Positions 32,852 to 41,047 of a stretch of DNA of 64,000 bases are shown one piece after another; the first letter of the stretch is position 1, and every line of letters begins with the position of its first letter. A program made the translations under genes and the position numbers. The notes under the pieces are model-generated. The model did not search any database and was not told the origin of the DNA. It was given only the letters and a program-made list of their open reading frames with translations. Origin of the DNA: Hymenobacter swuensis DY53 (GTDB taxonomy: Bacteria; Bacteroidota; Bacteroidia; Cytophagales; Hymenobacteraceae); NCBI RefSeq assembly GCF_000576555.1, contig NZ_CP007145.1, forward strand, positions 62,001 to 126,000, given 5' to 3'.

Positions 32852-34276
32852 ATGCCGAAGTTTACCCCCACCCATTTGTTGTTTCTGGGCCTGCTTGGCG
32901 GACTGGCCACGGCCTGCCAGCCGGAGCGCCCGGCGCAGCGTACTGCGCCGGCCTCCACCGTGCCCGCCCTGGCCGATACGCTGGGCTACGACTCGCTGGC
33001 CCAACCCATTGGGGCCGTGCGGCGCGACTGGCACCGGCTGGAGCGGCCCACTAGTCGGCGGGCTCCGCTGATTGTGTATCGCAGCAGTGCGCGCCCCTCT
33101 GCGGACGGTGCCGATGCGCCTCCCACTGAGGCCCGGCTGCAGGACCTGACCCTCAAGGCCAGCGAGTATTTCCAGATTGACCCCACCAAAGCCGCCGAGG
33201 TGCGCGGCCGCGAGGGAACGGTAGTTCGGATTCCGGCTAATGCATTGGTAGACAATCGGCAACGGCCCGCCACCGGGGCCGTGTGGGTGGAGCTGAAGGA
33301 GTGCTACGCCGCCTCGGATTTGCTGCTGTCTAACCTGCTGACCGAAACCCTGGCTGGCGCGCCGCTGGAGCTGACCGGGGCCGTGCTGGTCCGCGCCACG
33401 GCCGGCGGGCAGCAACTGGCGCTGGCAGCCGGCCGGGCATTGCAGCTGGAACTGGCGGGTAGCCGGCCTGGCCTGCCGTTGTTCTATGGGCAGGTAGCGG
33501 AAGGCACCGTACGCTGGGACGAAAGTAAGCAGCCCGCCCCCGAGGTCATCCGCACGACGGCCCAGCAGATGCCCAGCTACGGCCAGGGCCCGGCTGATTT
33601 CAACCGCTTGGTACGCTACCCGCAGAGTGCTCAGGAAGCCCGGGCCGAAGGATTGGTGTTTGCCTCGTTCGTGGTGGATGAGGCCGGCCGCGTGGTACAG
33701 CCGCACATCGTGCGCGGCGTGGGCCACGGCTGCGACGAGGAGGTGCTACGAGTGCTGCGCCAGACGTCGGGCCGCTGGCAGCCGGGCCGCCACGATGGAC
33801 AACCGGTGAAGGTGCAGATGACCTTGCCCATCCGGTTCCACTTCGAGCCCGGCCTGGCTACTGCCCCCGAAACGGCCGCCGTGGCTACCGTGGGTACCCC
33901 CGCCGCCGAAGATACCGCGCCGCTAGAGCTGGCCGCCGACCCCAATGCTGCCTCCGTGACGCAGCTGGGCTGGGTAGCCGCCGGGAACCCCTGGCGGGGG
34001 CGTACTGCGCCGCTTTTTGTGCCCGTTGCCGGCCCCAATGAGCACTCCACGGTACGGCTGGTGTTGCCCGGCCACCGCGTAGTGCTGGCCGGTGTACCGT
34101 GGGCCGGGGGCTACAAGTTCATGGAAGCCCCCGTGGGCGCCACCATCATCGGGCTCCGTTACGAAAACGGCATGCCCTTCCTTGCCCGCCCCGACAAAAG
34201 CACCGCTCCGGATACGCTCCGCTTTCAGGAAACCACCCTCGCCGACCTCGAAACCACGCTGGAACGATTGAATTAA
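32852..34276 (+). CDS. lipoprotein with an internal TonB C-terminal domain
   Basis: A 474-residue protein whose N-terminus ends in LATAC, a lipobox, so it should be lipid-anchored rather than inserted by a TonB-type helix. Residues about 100-200 match a Bacteroidota domain with VVRIPANALVDNRQRPATGAVW. Residues about 245-335 are a clear TonB C-terminal domain: YPQSAQEARAEGLVFASFVVD, then GVGHGCDEEVLRVL, then KVQMTLPIRF. About 140 further residues follow with no recognised domain. It is therefore not a classical energy transducer. It may use the TonB fold as a binding module. It ends 11 nt from the convergent glycosyltransferase stop. Confidence 0.82.
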   Translation: MPKFTPTHLLFLGLLGGLATACQPERPAQRTAPASTVPALADTLGYDSLAQPIGAVRRDWHRLERPTSRRAPLIVYRSSARPSADGADAPPTEARLQDLTLKASEYFQIDPTKAAEVRGREGTVVRIPANALVDNRQRPATGAVWVELKECYAASDLLLSNLLTETLAGAPLELTGAVLVRATAGGQQLALAAGRALQLELAGSRPGLPLFYGQVAEGTVRWDESKQPAPEVIRTTAQQMPSYGQGPADFNRLVRYPQSAQEARAEGLVFASFVVDEAGRVVQPHIVRGVGHGCDEEVLRVLRQTSGRWQPGRHDGQPVKVQMTLPIRFHFEPGLATAPETAAVATVGTPAAEDTAPLELAADPNAASVTQLGWVAAGNPWRGRTAPLFVPVAGPNEHSTVRLVLPGHRVVLAGVPWAGGYKFMEAPVGATIIGLRYENGMPFLARPDKSTAPDTLRFQETTLADLETTLERLN

Positions 34277-34287
34277 TGCGGCAATAA

Positions 34288-35775
34288 TTACCGCCGGGCC
34301 CCCAACCGTAATGTTCGACAGGAGTCTGATTGCACCAGAGTTTCAGTCTGGAAGGCAGTTTGCCAGGCTCTGGTGGCCTTCTGCCCGCATACTACAACGG
34401 TTTCACCGGAGCGGGCCTCGGCTACCCGCCAAGGTGCAAGAAGACGAACGGTATGGTGTTGCGTATACTCGGCGGCCATGCGGTAGAACTCCGGCGCGTC
34501 ATTAAAAGACCCATCGGTACCCAGTGTATACTGCCAAATGCCGGGCTGTTGCTGCCACTGCTGCCGCAAATGGTGCCCGTACACCAGTTGGTGGTTATCG
34601 AAGCGGTATTTGGAGAGCTGACGCAGATACTGCACTTGATTCAGGTAGGGAAACGCCGCTATGCCCAGTACGCCTGCCAGCAGCCCCCACAAGGAAAGCT
34701 GCAACTTGGCGGCCTGGCGGATTAGCCGAAAACCCACCGTGAGGCCGGATGCCGCCAGCACGGCCATGAGCGGAAACGCTGGGGCATCGTACCAGCTAAG
34801 CTTGGTCTGGGCAAGGGAAATAACCAATAGAAAGCTGCCCACCACAGCCGTCAGCACCCGGCCCAGCCACCAGGCAGTACTGCCCTTGGGCTGCCACCAT
34901 CCCAGACTCATGCCCAGCAAAGCGGGTAGTAGCCACAGCGCAAACTTTGTGTTAGCCAGCAGGCTTAGGTACCACTCGAAGGGGGCGTTGTTACCCTCCA
35001 GCTCGTGGGCCGCCGGACCGCCTACCTCGAACTGCCACACGGCTTCTAGGTAGCCGGGAGCCGCCGCCTCACGCACCAGGTACCAACTGGCTGTGACCAG
35101 TAGTACCAGGCCGGCCGCCAGCCAGGGAGCAGGGCGGCGCAGGCGGACCCAACTGCCCGTCAGGGCCAAGGCCAGCACCAGTCCGGGCCCGAACATGGCC
35201 CCCGCAATGCCTTTGGTGAGAATAGCCAGCGTGAAGCCTACGCCGGTTGCCCACGCCCACCGCGTCCGACCGGTGCGCAGATACGCTAGCCAGCTCAGCG
35301 TGCCGGCCGTAGTCCAGAGCGTTAGAAAGGCATCAAAATCAGCCGTACGGGCAACGTGGAAACACACATAGCCGGGGCTGGTGAGGAGCACGAGCCCGGC
35401 CAGTAAGCCAGCTACCGGGCTACGCAGCCACCGGGCCGCCGCGTAATACGTCAGGCCCACGGTGGCCAGTGCGGCCAGGGCGGCAGGCAGGCGCAGGCCC
35501 AGTTCCGTTGGGCCGAACAGGTGGATGCTACCAGCCAGCGTCCAGAGCCAGAGGGGCGGTTTGCAGTTCCAGAGGTCCGGCTCGCCCAGGTAGCGGGCCA
35601 CCAGCCAGTCGTGGTGGACCAGCATACCCAATGCGTCAAGGGCTGTGCGGGACTCGTCCCACTGCTGCACCGGAAACGAGGAAAGCTGCCAGAATAACGG
35701 GAAATATGCCAGCACCAACAGAAGGAACAGAGGTAGATAGCGGCGCCAGGGCGGGAGGGTAGAGGAAGAGGACAC
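34288..35775 (-). CDS. ArnT-like polytopic glycosyltransferase (GT-C, GT39/83 type)
   Basis: A 495-residue protein from a GTG start, with about a dozen predicted transmembrane helices. The first periplasmic loop reads FPVQQWDESRTALDALGML, giving the Asp-Glu pair that is catalytic in ArnT and protein mannosyltransferases. WNCKPPLWLWTLAGSIHLFG follows, as in the PMT_2 family. Such enzymes move a sugar from a polyprenyl-phosphate donor to lipid A, a glycan or a protein on the periplasmic side. The two GtrB-like GT2 enzymes at 37.5-40.1 kb could supply its donor. The acceptor is unknown. Confidence 0.86.
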   Translation of the reverse strand: MSSSSTLPPWRRYLPLFLLLVLAYFPLFWQLSSFPVQQWDESRTALDALGMLVHHDWLVARYLGEPDLWNCKPPLWLWTLAGSIHLFGPTELGLRLPAALAALATVGLTYYAAARWLRSPVAGLLAGLVLLTSPGYVCFHVARTADFDAFLTLWTTAGTLSWLAYLRTGRTRWAWATGVGFTLAILTKGIAGAMFGPGLVLALALTGSWVRLRRPAPWLAAGLVLLVTASWYLVREAAAPGYLEAVWQFEVGGPAAHELEGNNAPFEWYLSLLANTKFALWLLPALLGMSLGWWQPKGSTAWWLGRVLTAVVGSFLLVISLAQTKLSWYDAPAFPLMAVLAASGLTVGFRLIRQAAKLQLSLWGLLAGVLGIAAFPYLNQVQYLRQLSKYRFDNHQLVYGHHLRQQWQQQPGIWQYTLGTDGSFNDAPEFYRMAAEYTQHHTVRLLAPWRVAEARSGETVVVCGQKATRAWQTAFQTETLVQSDSCRTLRLGARR

Positions 35776-35820
35776 GCGCTAAGCCAGGGGCTTGGTTAGG
35801 TTACAAAAGGGGGCTATTTG

Positions 35821-35922
35821 AACGTCATTCCGAGCCTGTCGAGGAATCTCGCGTGCTGAGGTTGTTGGGAAAAGAACATCAGGCAAAAAAACGTCATTCC
35901 GCGCCTGCCGAGGAGTGATGTT
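35821..35922. repeat. direct pair of GTCATTCCGAG-type repeat arms
   Basis: Two similar units, 35821-35853 and 35890-35922, share AACGTCATTCCG, then GCCTG, CGAGGA. They lie in the same orientation rather than inverted. A short inverted repeat (GAACATCA 35874-35881 and TGATGTTC 35916-35923) brackets the second copy. They occupy the 170-bp gap between two minus-strand genes. Confidence 0.6.
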
Positions 35923-35945
35923 CTACCGTCACCTCACCACTTCCT

Positions 35946-37385
35946 TTACAGCTTCACGCACACGTTCTGAGGCTCGGTGAAAAAGCGCAGGGCTTCCAGG
36001 CCGCCTTCCCGCCCCACGCCGGAGTTTTTCATGCCGCCGAAGGGCGTGCGCAGGTCGCGGTGCAGCCAGGTGTTCACCCACACCACGCCGGCATGCAGCT
36101 GGTGGGCCACGCGGTGCGCCCGCGTCAGGTCGCGCGTCCAGATGGTGGCCGACAGGCCGTAGTCGGTGCCGTTGGCCCAGTGCAACGCCTCCTCCTCGGT
36201 ATCAAAGGGAGTGAGCGTCACAACCGGCCCGAAGATTTCCTCCTGGTTTACCCGGCAGTCGGGAGCAAGGCCCTCAAAAACCGTGGGCTCCAGAAAGAAC
36301 CCGTCGGCGCAGCGGCCCGGTACCTGCACCCGGTGGCCCCCGGTCAGGAGCCGGCCGCCTTCCTGGTGGGCCAAGTCGATGTAAGAAAGAACTTTCTGGA
36401 GGTGAGCCTCGCTTACCAGCGCACCTTGCCGGGTAGTTTCCAGCAGCGGGTCGCCGACGGTCAGCGCCTGCACCTGGGCTAGAAACTCCGCTTTGAACTG
36501 CTCATACACCGGCCGCTCCACGAAGATGCGGGAGCCGCACAGGCAAATCTGGCCCTGGTTGGCAAAGCTGCTCCGGATGCTGGTGCGTACGGCTTCCGTC
36601 AGGTCGCAGTCGGCAAAGACGAGGTTAGGATTCTTGCCGCCCAGCTCCAGGGAGAGTTTCTTGAACTGCGGTGCGGCCGAGCGGGCAATATGCTGGCCGG
36701 TTCTGGTGCCGCCCGTGAAGCTGATGGCCCGGATGCCCGGATGTTCAATGAGGGCCTGACCCGCGCCCGGCCCGGTGCCGTGCACAATATTGAGCACGCC
36801 CGCCGGCAGGCCCGCTTCCTGCGCCAGCCCGCTCAGCAGAAAAGCGGTGTACGGCGTGACTTCCGAGGGCTTGGCCACCACGCAGCAGCCAGCAGCCAGA
36901 GCCGGCGCAATTTTCCAGGTGAACAGGTACAGCGGCAGGTTCCAGGGCGAAATGCAGGCCACCACACCCAGCGGGTGCCGCACGGTGTAGTTTACGGCCA
37001 CGCCTTCCTGCACATGGGCTTCGGAGGAGAAATGCTGGGCCGCAGTCCCGAAAAACGCGAAGTTGCTGGCGGCTCGCGGGATATCCAGCGTGCGGGCCAG
37101 ACTCAGCGGTTTGCCGTTATCCTGGCTTTCGGCGCGGGCCAGGCGGTCTAGGTTCTGCTCAATCAGCTCCGCCAAGCGAACCAGCAAGCGGCCCCGCTCT
37201 TCGGCTGGGAGGGCGCGCCAGGCGGGCAGCGCCACCTCGGCGGCCTGCACGGCCGCGTCCACGTCGGCGGCATCGGAATCGGGAACCTGCGCGAATACCT
37301 GGCCGGTAGCCGGTTCAACCAGCGGAAGATACCGGCCGGCAGCCGGGGCTACCAGTTGCCCGCCGATGAAGTTCTGGAGCTGCAT
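35946..37385 (-). CDS. ALDH8-type aldehyde dehydrogenase, probable 2-aminomuconate semialdehyde dehydrogenase
   Basis: A 479-residue NAD-dependent aldehyde dehydrogenase; the ATG at 37385 (MQLQNFIGGQLV) fits the family, with further in-frame starts up to 37424. It shows SPWNLPLYLFTWKIAPALAAG, the catalytic Glu in LELGGKNPN, the catalytic Cys in NQGQICLCGSRIF, and EEIFGPVVTLTPFD. The sequence around these motifs closely follows human ALDH8A1, which oxidises 2-aminomuconate semialdehyde in the kynurenine pathway. The window also holds the enzymes that make that substrate, which supports the role. 2-Hydroxymuconate semialdehyde is the alternative substrate. It lies 76 nt after a GT2 gene on the same strand. 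Confidence 0.88.
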   Translation of the reverse strand: MQLQNFIGGQLVAPAAGRYLPLVEPATGQVFAQVPDSDAADVDAAVQAAEVALPAWRALPAEERGRLLVRLAELIEQNLDRLARAESQDNGKPLSLARTLDIPRAASNFAFFGTAAQHFSSEAHVQEGVAVNYTVRHPLGVVACISPWNLPLYLFTWKIAPALAAGCCVVAKPSEVTPYTAFLLSGLAQEAGLPAGVLNIVHGTGPGAGQALIEHPGIRAISFTGGTRTGQHIARSAAPQFKKLSLELGGKNPNLVFADCDLTEAVRTSIRSSFANQGQICLCGSRIFVERPVYEQFKAEFLAQVQALTVGDPLLETTRQGALVSEAHLQKVLSYIDLAHQEGGRLLTGGHRVQVPGRCADGFFLEPTVFEGLAPDCRVNQEEIFGPVVTLTPFDTEEEALHWANGTDYGLSATIWTRDLTRAHRVAHQLHAGVVWVNTWLHRDLRTPFGGMKNSGVGREGGLEALRFFTEPQNVCVKL

Positions 37386-37461
37386 CATGACCATGAAAGA
37401 AATATCCGGGAAAGAATCACTCAACCAGGCAACGCTGCTCCGCTTTCAGGAAGCGGCCGGG

Positions 37462-38391
37462 TTACTCCCGGCGCAAGTCGGTTTCCTCAATAATATAGAG
37501 TGGCCGCTGCCGGGCGTTGGCTCCCAGCCGCGCCATATATTCCCCAATGATACCCACGGCCATCAGCTGGACGCCGCCCAGAAACAGCACGCTCACCATA
37601 ATGGATGGCCAGCCGGTGCCGTAGTTATTCATGAAGAAGCGGGCGTACATGGCGTACAGCATCACCAGAAAGGCAATGCCCGACACCACAAAGCCGCCCA
37701 CGGTAGCTACGCGCAAGGGCAGGTCTGAGAAGGACGTAATGCCATCCAGAGCCAGCCGAATCAATTTGCTGTAGGTATAGCCCGGCTCCCCGCCGGCCCG
37801 CTCCGAGCGGTCAAACTCGAGGAACGTCTGGCGGTAGCCAATCCAGGCAATCTGGCCCCGGATAAACTTGTTCTGCTCCGGCATCTGCTTGAGGGCATTC
37901 ACCACCTTGCGCGACACAATGCGGAAGTCACCGGTATCAAGCGGGATATTGACGGAGGTGATGCTGGCCAGAATCCGGTAGAACATCTTAGCTGTGAAGA
38001 GCTTGATCATACTTTCGCCCTGGCGGGTCCGGCGCTTGGCGTACACCACCTCGTAGCCCTCCTGCAGCTTGGCGTACAGCTCCGGCAACAGCTCGGGCGG
38101 ATCCTGTAAATCCCCGTCCATCACCACCACCGCCGCCCCCGACGATAAATCCAGCCCGGCCGTAATGGCAATCTGGTGGCCAAAGTTGCGGCTGAACGTG
38201 ATGTAATGCAGGCGAGAGTCTCGCGCGGCCAGCTCCCGCATAATGGTCAGGGACCGGTCGTGGGAGCCATCATTCACCAGAATGACTTCGGCCTGCCACG
38301 GTTGGGCGTCCAGCATGGCGGCCAGGCGGGCGTAGAGGGCCGGCAGGTTAGTTTCCTCGTTGTAGATGGGGATGATGATGGAGAGGTCCAC
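37462..38391 (-). CDS. GtrB/ArnC-like polyprenyl-phosphate glycosyltransferase (GT2), copy A
   Basis: A 309-residue enzyme with a cytoplasmic GT-A domain and two C-terminal membrane helices. The GTG at 38391 gives MDLSIIIPIYNEETNLPAL and starts 19 nt after the preceding methyltransferase stop. The in-frame ATG at 38442 would overlap that gene. It has VNDGSHDRS, the DxD-type VVVMDGDLQDPPELL, and GYTYSKLIRLALDGITSFSDLPLR, which marks the GtrB/DPM1-like branch. It should charge undecaprenyl phosphate with a sugar from a nucleotide donor. It is a close paralogue of the gene at 39151-40140. Confidence 0.9.
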   Translation of the reverse strand: MDLSIIIPIYNEETNLPALYARLAAMLDAQPWQAEVILVNDGSHDRSLTIMRELAARDSRLHYITFSRNFGHQIAITAGLDLSSGAAVVVMDGDLQDPPELLPELYAKLQEGYEVVYAKRRTRQGESMIKLFTAKMFYRILASITSVNIPLDTGDFRIVSRKVVNALKQMPEQNKFIRGQIAWIGYRQTFLEFDRSERAGGEPGYTYSKLIRLALDGITSFSDLPLRVATVGGFVVSGIAFLVMLYAMYARFFMNNYGTGWPSIMVSVLFLGGVQLMAVGIIGEYMARLGANARQRPLYIIEETDLRRE

Positions 38392-38410
38392 GGGGATAGG
38401 GCAGAAAAAG

Positions 38411-39154
38411 TTAAGCCGCTTTGCGGGCCAGGGCAAATACACTGACGCCTACCGGGGCATTGAGGGCCCGGAGCAGGCGGTTTTCGGCGGTGATAATGCC
38501 GCGCAGTACCGTGTTGAGCAGCGGCGGCGTGGCAAAGAAGTCGTCTTTCAAAGGTTGGTCTTCGGCGGGCAGCAGCCGCTTGAGCAGGCGCACGGCCGCC
38601 GTCGGGAAAAACAGGCCCACATTCCAGTACGACTTGCGGCGCACCTGTAAACCGGCCTGGTGCAGGCGCTGGGCCAGGTGGGCCGCCGTGTAGCGCCGGA
38701 AGTGCTGATTTACCTCATCGTGCTTGCCCCACAAAAACTGAAAGGCCGGCACAAACACCACCAGCTGCCCGCCCGGCCGCAGCACCCGTGTCCATTCGCG
38801 CAGGGCCTGGGCCTCGTCCTGAATATGCTCCAGCACGTCGGAGGCAATAACCAGATCGAAGGACGCATCCGGAAAATCGAGGTGGGCTCCATCCATGCAC
38901 GACACGTTGGGAATGCCCCGGGCCTGGGCCACGGCAATGCCGGCCTCACTTACATCAATGCCCGTGAGGTGGCGGTAGCCTTGGGCGGAGAGACGTTGCA
39001 GCAGCGGCCCGCCGGAGCAGCCAATTTCCAGAATGGGGGCCGTAACGGGCAGGCGCAGGTCCTGCACCAGCTGAAACACCATGTCGCGCCGGGCCTGAAA
39101 CCACCAGTAGTTTTCCTCAATCTGGTGGTACTTCAGTTCGTATTCAATATTCAT
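38411..39154 (-). CDS. class I SAM-dependent methyltransferase
   Basis: A 247-residue methyltransferase starting at the ATG at 39154 (MNIEYELKYHQIEENYWWFQARRD). It has the SAM loop ILEIGCSGGPLL, then GIDVSEAGIAVA, and VIASDVLEHIQDEAQALREW. This Methyltransf_11/12 pattern with an EYELKYHQ-EENYWWF start is common in cell-surface glycan clusters. Its start codon overlaps the stop of the upstream glycosyltransferase (ATGA), so the two are translationally coupled. It sits between the paired GtrB-like genes. The substrate, probably a sugar or a lipid-linked glycan, is unknown. Confidence 0.88.
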   Translation of the reverse strand: MNIEYELKYHQIEENYWWFQARRDMVFQLVQDLRLPVTAPILEIGCSGGPLLQRLSAQGYRHLTGIDVSEAGIAVAQARGIPNVSCMDGAHLDFPDASFDLVIASDVLEHIQDEAQALREWTRVLRPGGQLVVFVPAFQFLWGKHDEVNQHFRRYTAAHLAQRLHQAGLQVRRKSYWNVGLFFPTAAVRLLKRLLPAEDQPLKDDFFATPPLLNTVLRGIITAENRLLRALNAPVGVSVFALARKAA

Positions 39155-40140
39155 GAAGCCATAGGAGTAGACCACCCGGCTCCGGCTCCGGCTCCGGGTG
39201 CGGAGGCGGCCGGTGGCAGGTTGGTATCGGATACGATGTAGAGGGGGCGCTGGCGCACGTTGGCGTTCAGGCGGGCAATATATTCCCCAATGATACCCAC
39301 GGCAATCAACTGGACGCCGCCCAAAAACAGAATGCTGATCATGAGCGAAGCCCAGCCCGGCTCATAGTCGCGCGTTACGAAGCGGGAGTACAGCGTGTAG
39401 AGCATCACGGTGAAAGCAACCCCCGACACCAAAAACCCGCTGATAGTGGCTACTTTCAGCGGAAAATCGGAGAAAGCCGTGATACCGTCGAGGGCCAGCT
39501 TCATCATCTTCCGATAGGTGTAGCCCGTTTCCCCGCCGGCCCGCTCGGCGCGGTCATATTCCAGGTAGGTCTGGCGGTAGCCGATCCAGGAAATCTGGCC
39601 CCGGATGAACTTGCTCTGCTCCGGCATGCGCCGCAACGCCTCCACTACCTTGCGCGAAATCACCCGGAAGTCGCCGGTGTCCACGGGGATGGAAATGTGG
39701 GTGATGTTGGCCAGCAGGCGGTAGAACAGTTTGGCCGTGAGCTTTTTGGCGGCGCTTTCGCCTTGGCGGGAGCGGCGTTTGGCATACACCACCTCGTAGC
39801 CTTCCCGGAGCGTGGCGTACAGCTGCGGAATCAGCTCGGGCGGGTCCTGCAAATCGGCATCGATAATAGCTACGGCCTCGCCCCGAGTACAGTCGAGCCC
39901 GGCCGTCACAGCAATCTGGTGGCCAAAATTGCGGCTGAAATTAATGTACCGCACCCGTTCGTCGCGGGTGGCCAGAGTCTGAATCAGGGCCAGAGACTGG
40001 TCGCGGGAGCCATCATTGATGAAGATGAACTCGTAGCCGCCCGGCAACTGCATCGGGTCGAGTACACCGCGCAGCCGCTCGTACAGCGCCGGAATGTTCT
40101 CCTCTTCGTTATAAATAGGAATGATGACGGAAAGATCCAC
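39151..40140 (-). CDS. GtrB/ArnC-like polyprenyl-phosphate glycosyltransferase (GT2), copy B
   Basis: A 329-residue paralogue of the gene at 37462-38391, starting at GTG 40140 (MDLSVIIPIYNEEENIPALYERL). It shares VAIIDADLQDPPELIPQLY, RMPEQSKFIRGQISWIGYRQT, GYTYRKMMKLALDGITAFSDFPLK and two C-terminal membrane helices. The C-terminal tail is longer (GAGAGWSTP). The stop overlaps the methyltransferase ATG by four bases. It should make an undecaprenyl-phosphate sugar used by one of the large membrane glycosyltransferases nearby. The gene is preceded by 152 bp without a recognised promoter. Confidence 0.9.
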   Translation of the reverse strand: MDLSVIIPIYNEEENIPALYERLRGVLDPMQLPGGYEFIFINDGSRDQSLALIQTLATRDERVRYINFSRNFGHQIAVTAGLDCTRGEAVAIIDADLQDPPELIPQLYATLREGYEVVYAKRRSRQGESAAKKLTAKLFYRLLANITHISIPVDTGDFRVISRKVVEALRRMPEQSKFIRGQISWIGYRQTYLEYDRAERAGGETGYTYRKMMKLALDGITAFSDFPLKVATISGFLVSGVAFTVMLYTLYSRFVTRDYEPGWASLMISILFLGGVQLIAVGIIGEYIARLNANVRQRPLYIVSDTNLPPAASAPGAGAGAGWSTPMAS

Positions 40141-40292
40141 GGAAGTTGGGCAGGAATGGAGCAGGCGGAGGGCCAGAAGACCGGGCTAAATGCCGAAAGT
40201 ACGGAATTCGTAAAGTTATATTGACGAAGCTGGCTGGCCCGTGCCGAACAAGGCAAGAAAGAGGCCACGCACAAAATAGCTGCTTCAGCTGC

Positions 40293-41015
40293 TTACGCGG
40301 CGGGCGTAGCGCGGCGGATAATGCGCAGCAGGTTATAGCCTTCGGTGAGGAGCAGCCGGAAATTCATGCGGCTGAAAATGATGCCCGGCTTCAGTTGCAC
40401 CTGTACTGGCAGCACCCGCAGGTTAGGGATGCGGGCCGCCCAGTACAGAAACTCCAAGTCAAACAGGTAGCGGTTGACCTGCGTCTGTAGAAACAGGGCT
40501 TTGCCCGCCTGATTGAAGCCCTTGATGCCGCACTGCGTATCGGATACGGGCAGCCGCAACAAATGCTGGGTGCAGAAGCGCAGGGAGCGGGAAATGGCGG
40601 TGCGGGCAGCCGGTACATGCTGGTAATACGCCTCGTTGCGGGAGCCCACCGCCACGTCGCACTGCTGGCTCAGCAGGGTCTGCAGTACGGCCGCTACGCC
40701 CTGCTCCTCGTACGGAAAGTCGATATCCGTGAACAGGCAGATGGCGTGCTGCGCTGCCTGCACGCCGTGGCGCAGCGCGTAGCCCTTGCCTTGGTTCTGC
40801 TCGTAGGAGTCGTAATGGAAATCAGGGAGCTGACTGCGCAACAGGTCAATATCGGCGGGCGTAGGCGGCTGGCTCGAGCCGTCGTTTACGACCCGCACCG
40901 TAAAGGCTACCTGTGGCAGATAGGTGTTTACCTTCCGGACGCTGGCAATAAGGTTGGCCGCCCAGCCGGCCGGCGGATTATAACAGGGCAACACCAAATC
41001 AACCGGAATAGGCAT
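40293..41015 (-). CDS. GT2 family glycosyltransferase without membrane tail
   Basis: A 240-residue GT-A enzyme starting at the ATG at 41015 (MPIPVDLVLPCYNPPAGW); an ATG at 41036 is also open. It has VRVVNDGSSQ, the DxD-like LFTDIDFPYEE and QGKGYALRHGVQAAQ. The acceptor-side CGIKGFNQAGKALF is typical of dolichyl-phosphate-mannose/glucose synthase relatives. It lacks the C-terminal membrane helices of the two GtrB-like genes. It lies 32 nt downstream of the 765-residue membrane protein and is probably in the same operon. Confidence 0.86.
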   Translation of the reverse strand: MPIPVDLVLPCYNPPAGWAANLIASVRKVNTYLPQVAFTVRVVNDGSSQPPTPADIDLLRSQLPDFHYDSYEQNQGKGYALRHGVQAAQHAICLFTDIDFPYEEQGVAAVLQTLLSQQCDVAVGSRNEAYYQHVPAARTAISRSLRFCTQHLLRLPVSDTQCGIKGFNQAGKALFLQTQVNRYLFDLEFLYWAARIPNLRVLPVQVQLKPGIIFSRMNFRLLLTEGYNLLRIIRRATPAA

Positions 41016-41047
41016 GAAGCGCGAGGTAGAGGGCAAAGCGCGGGGCG

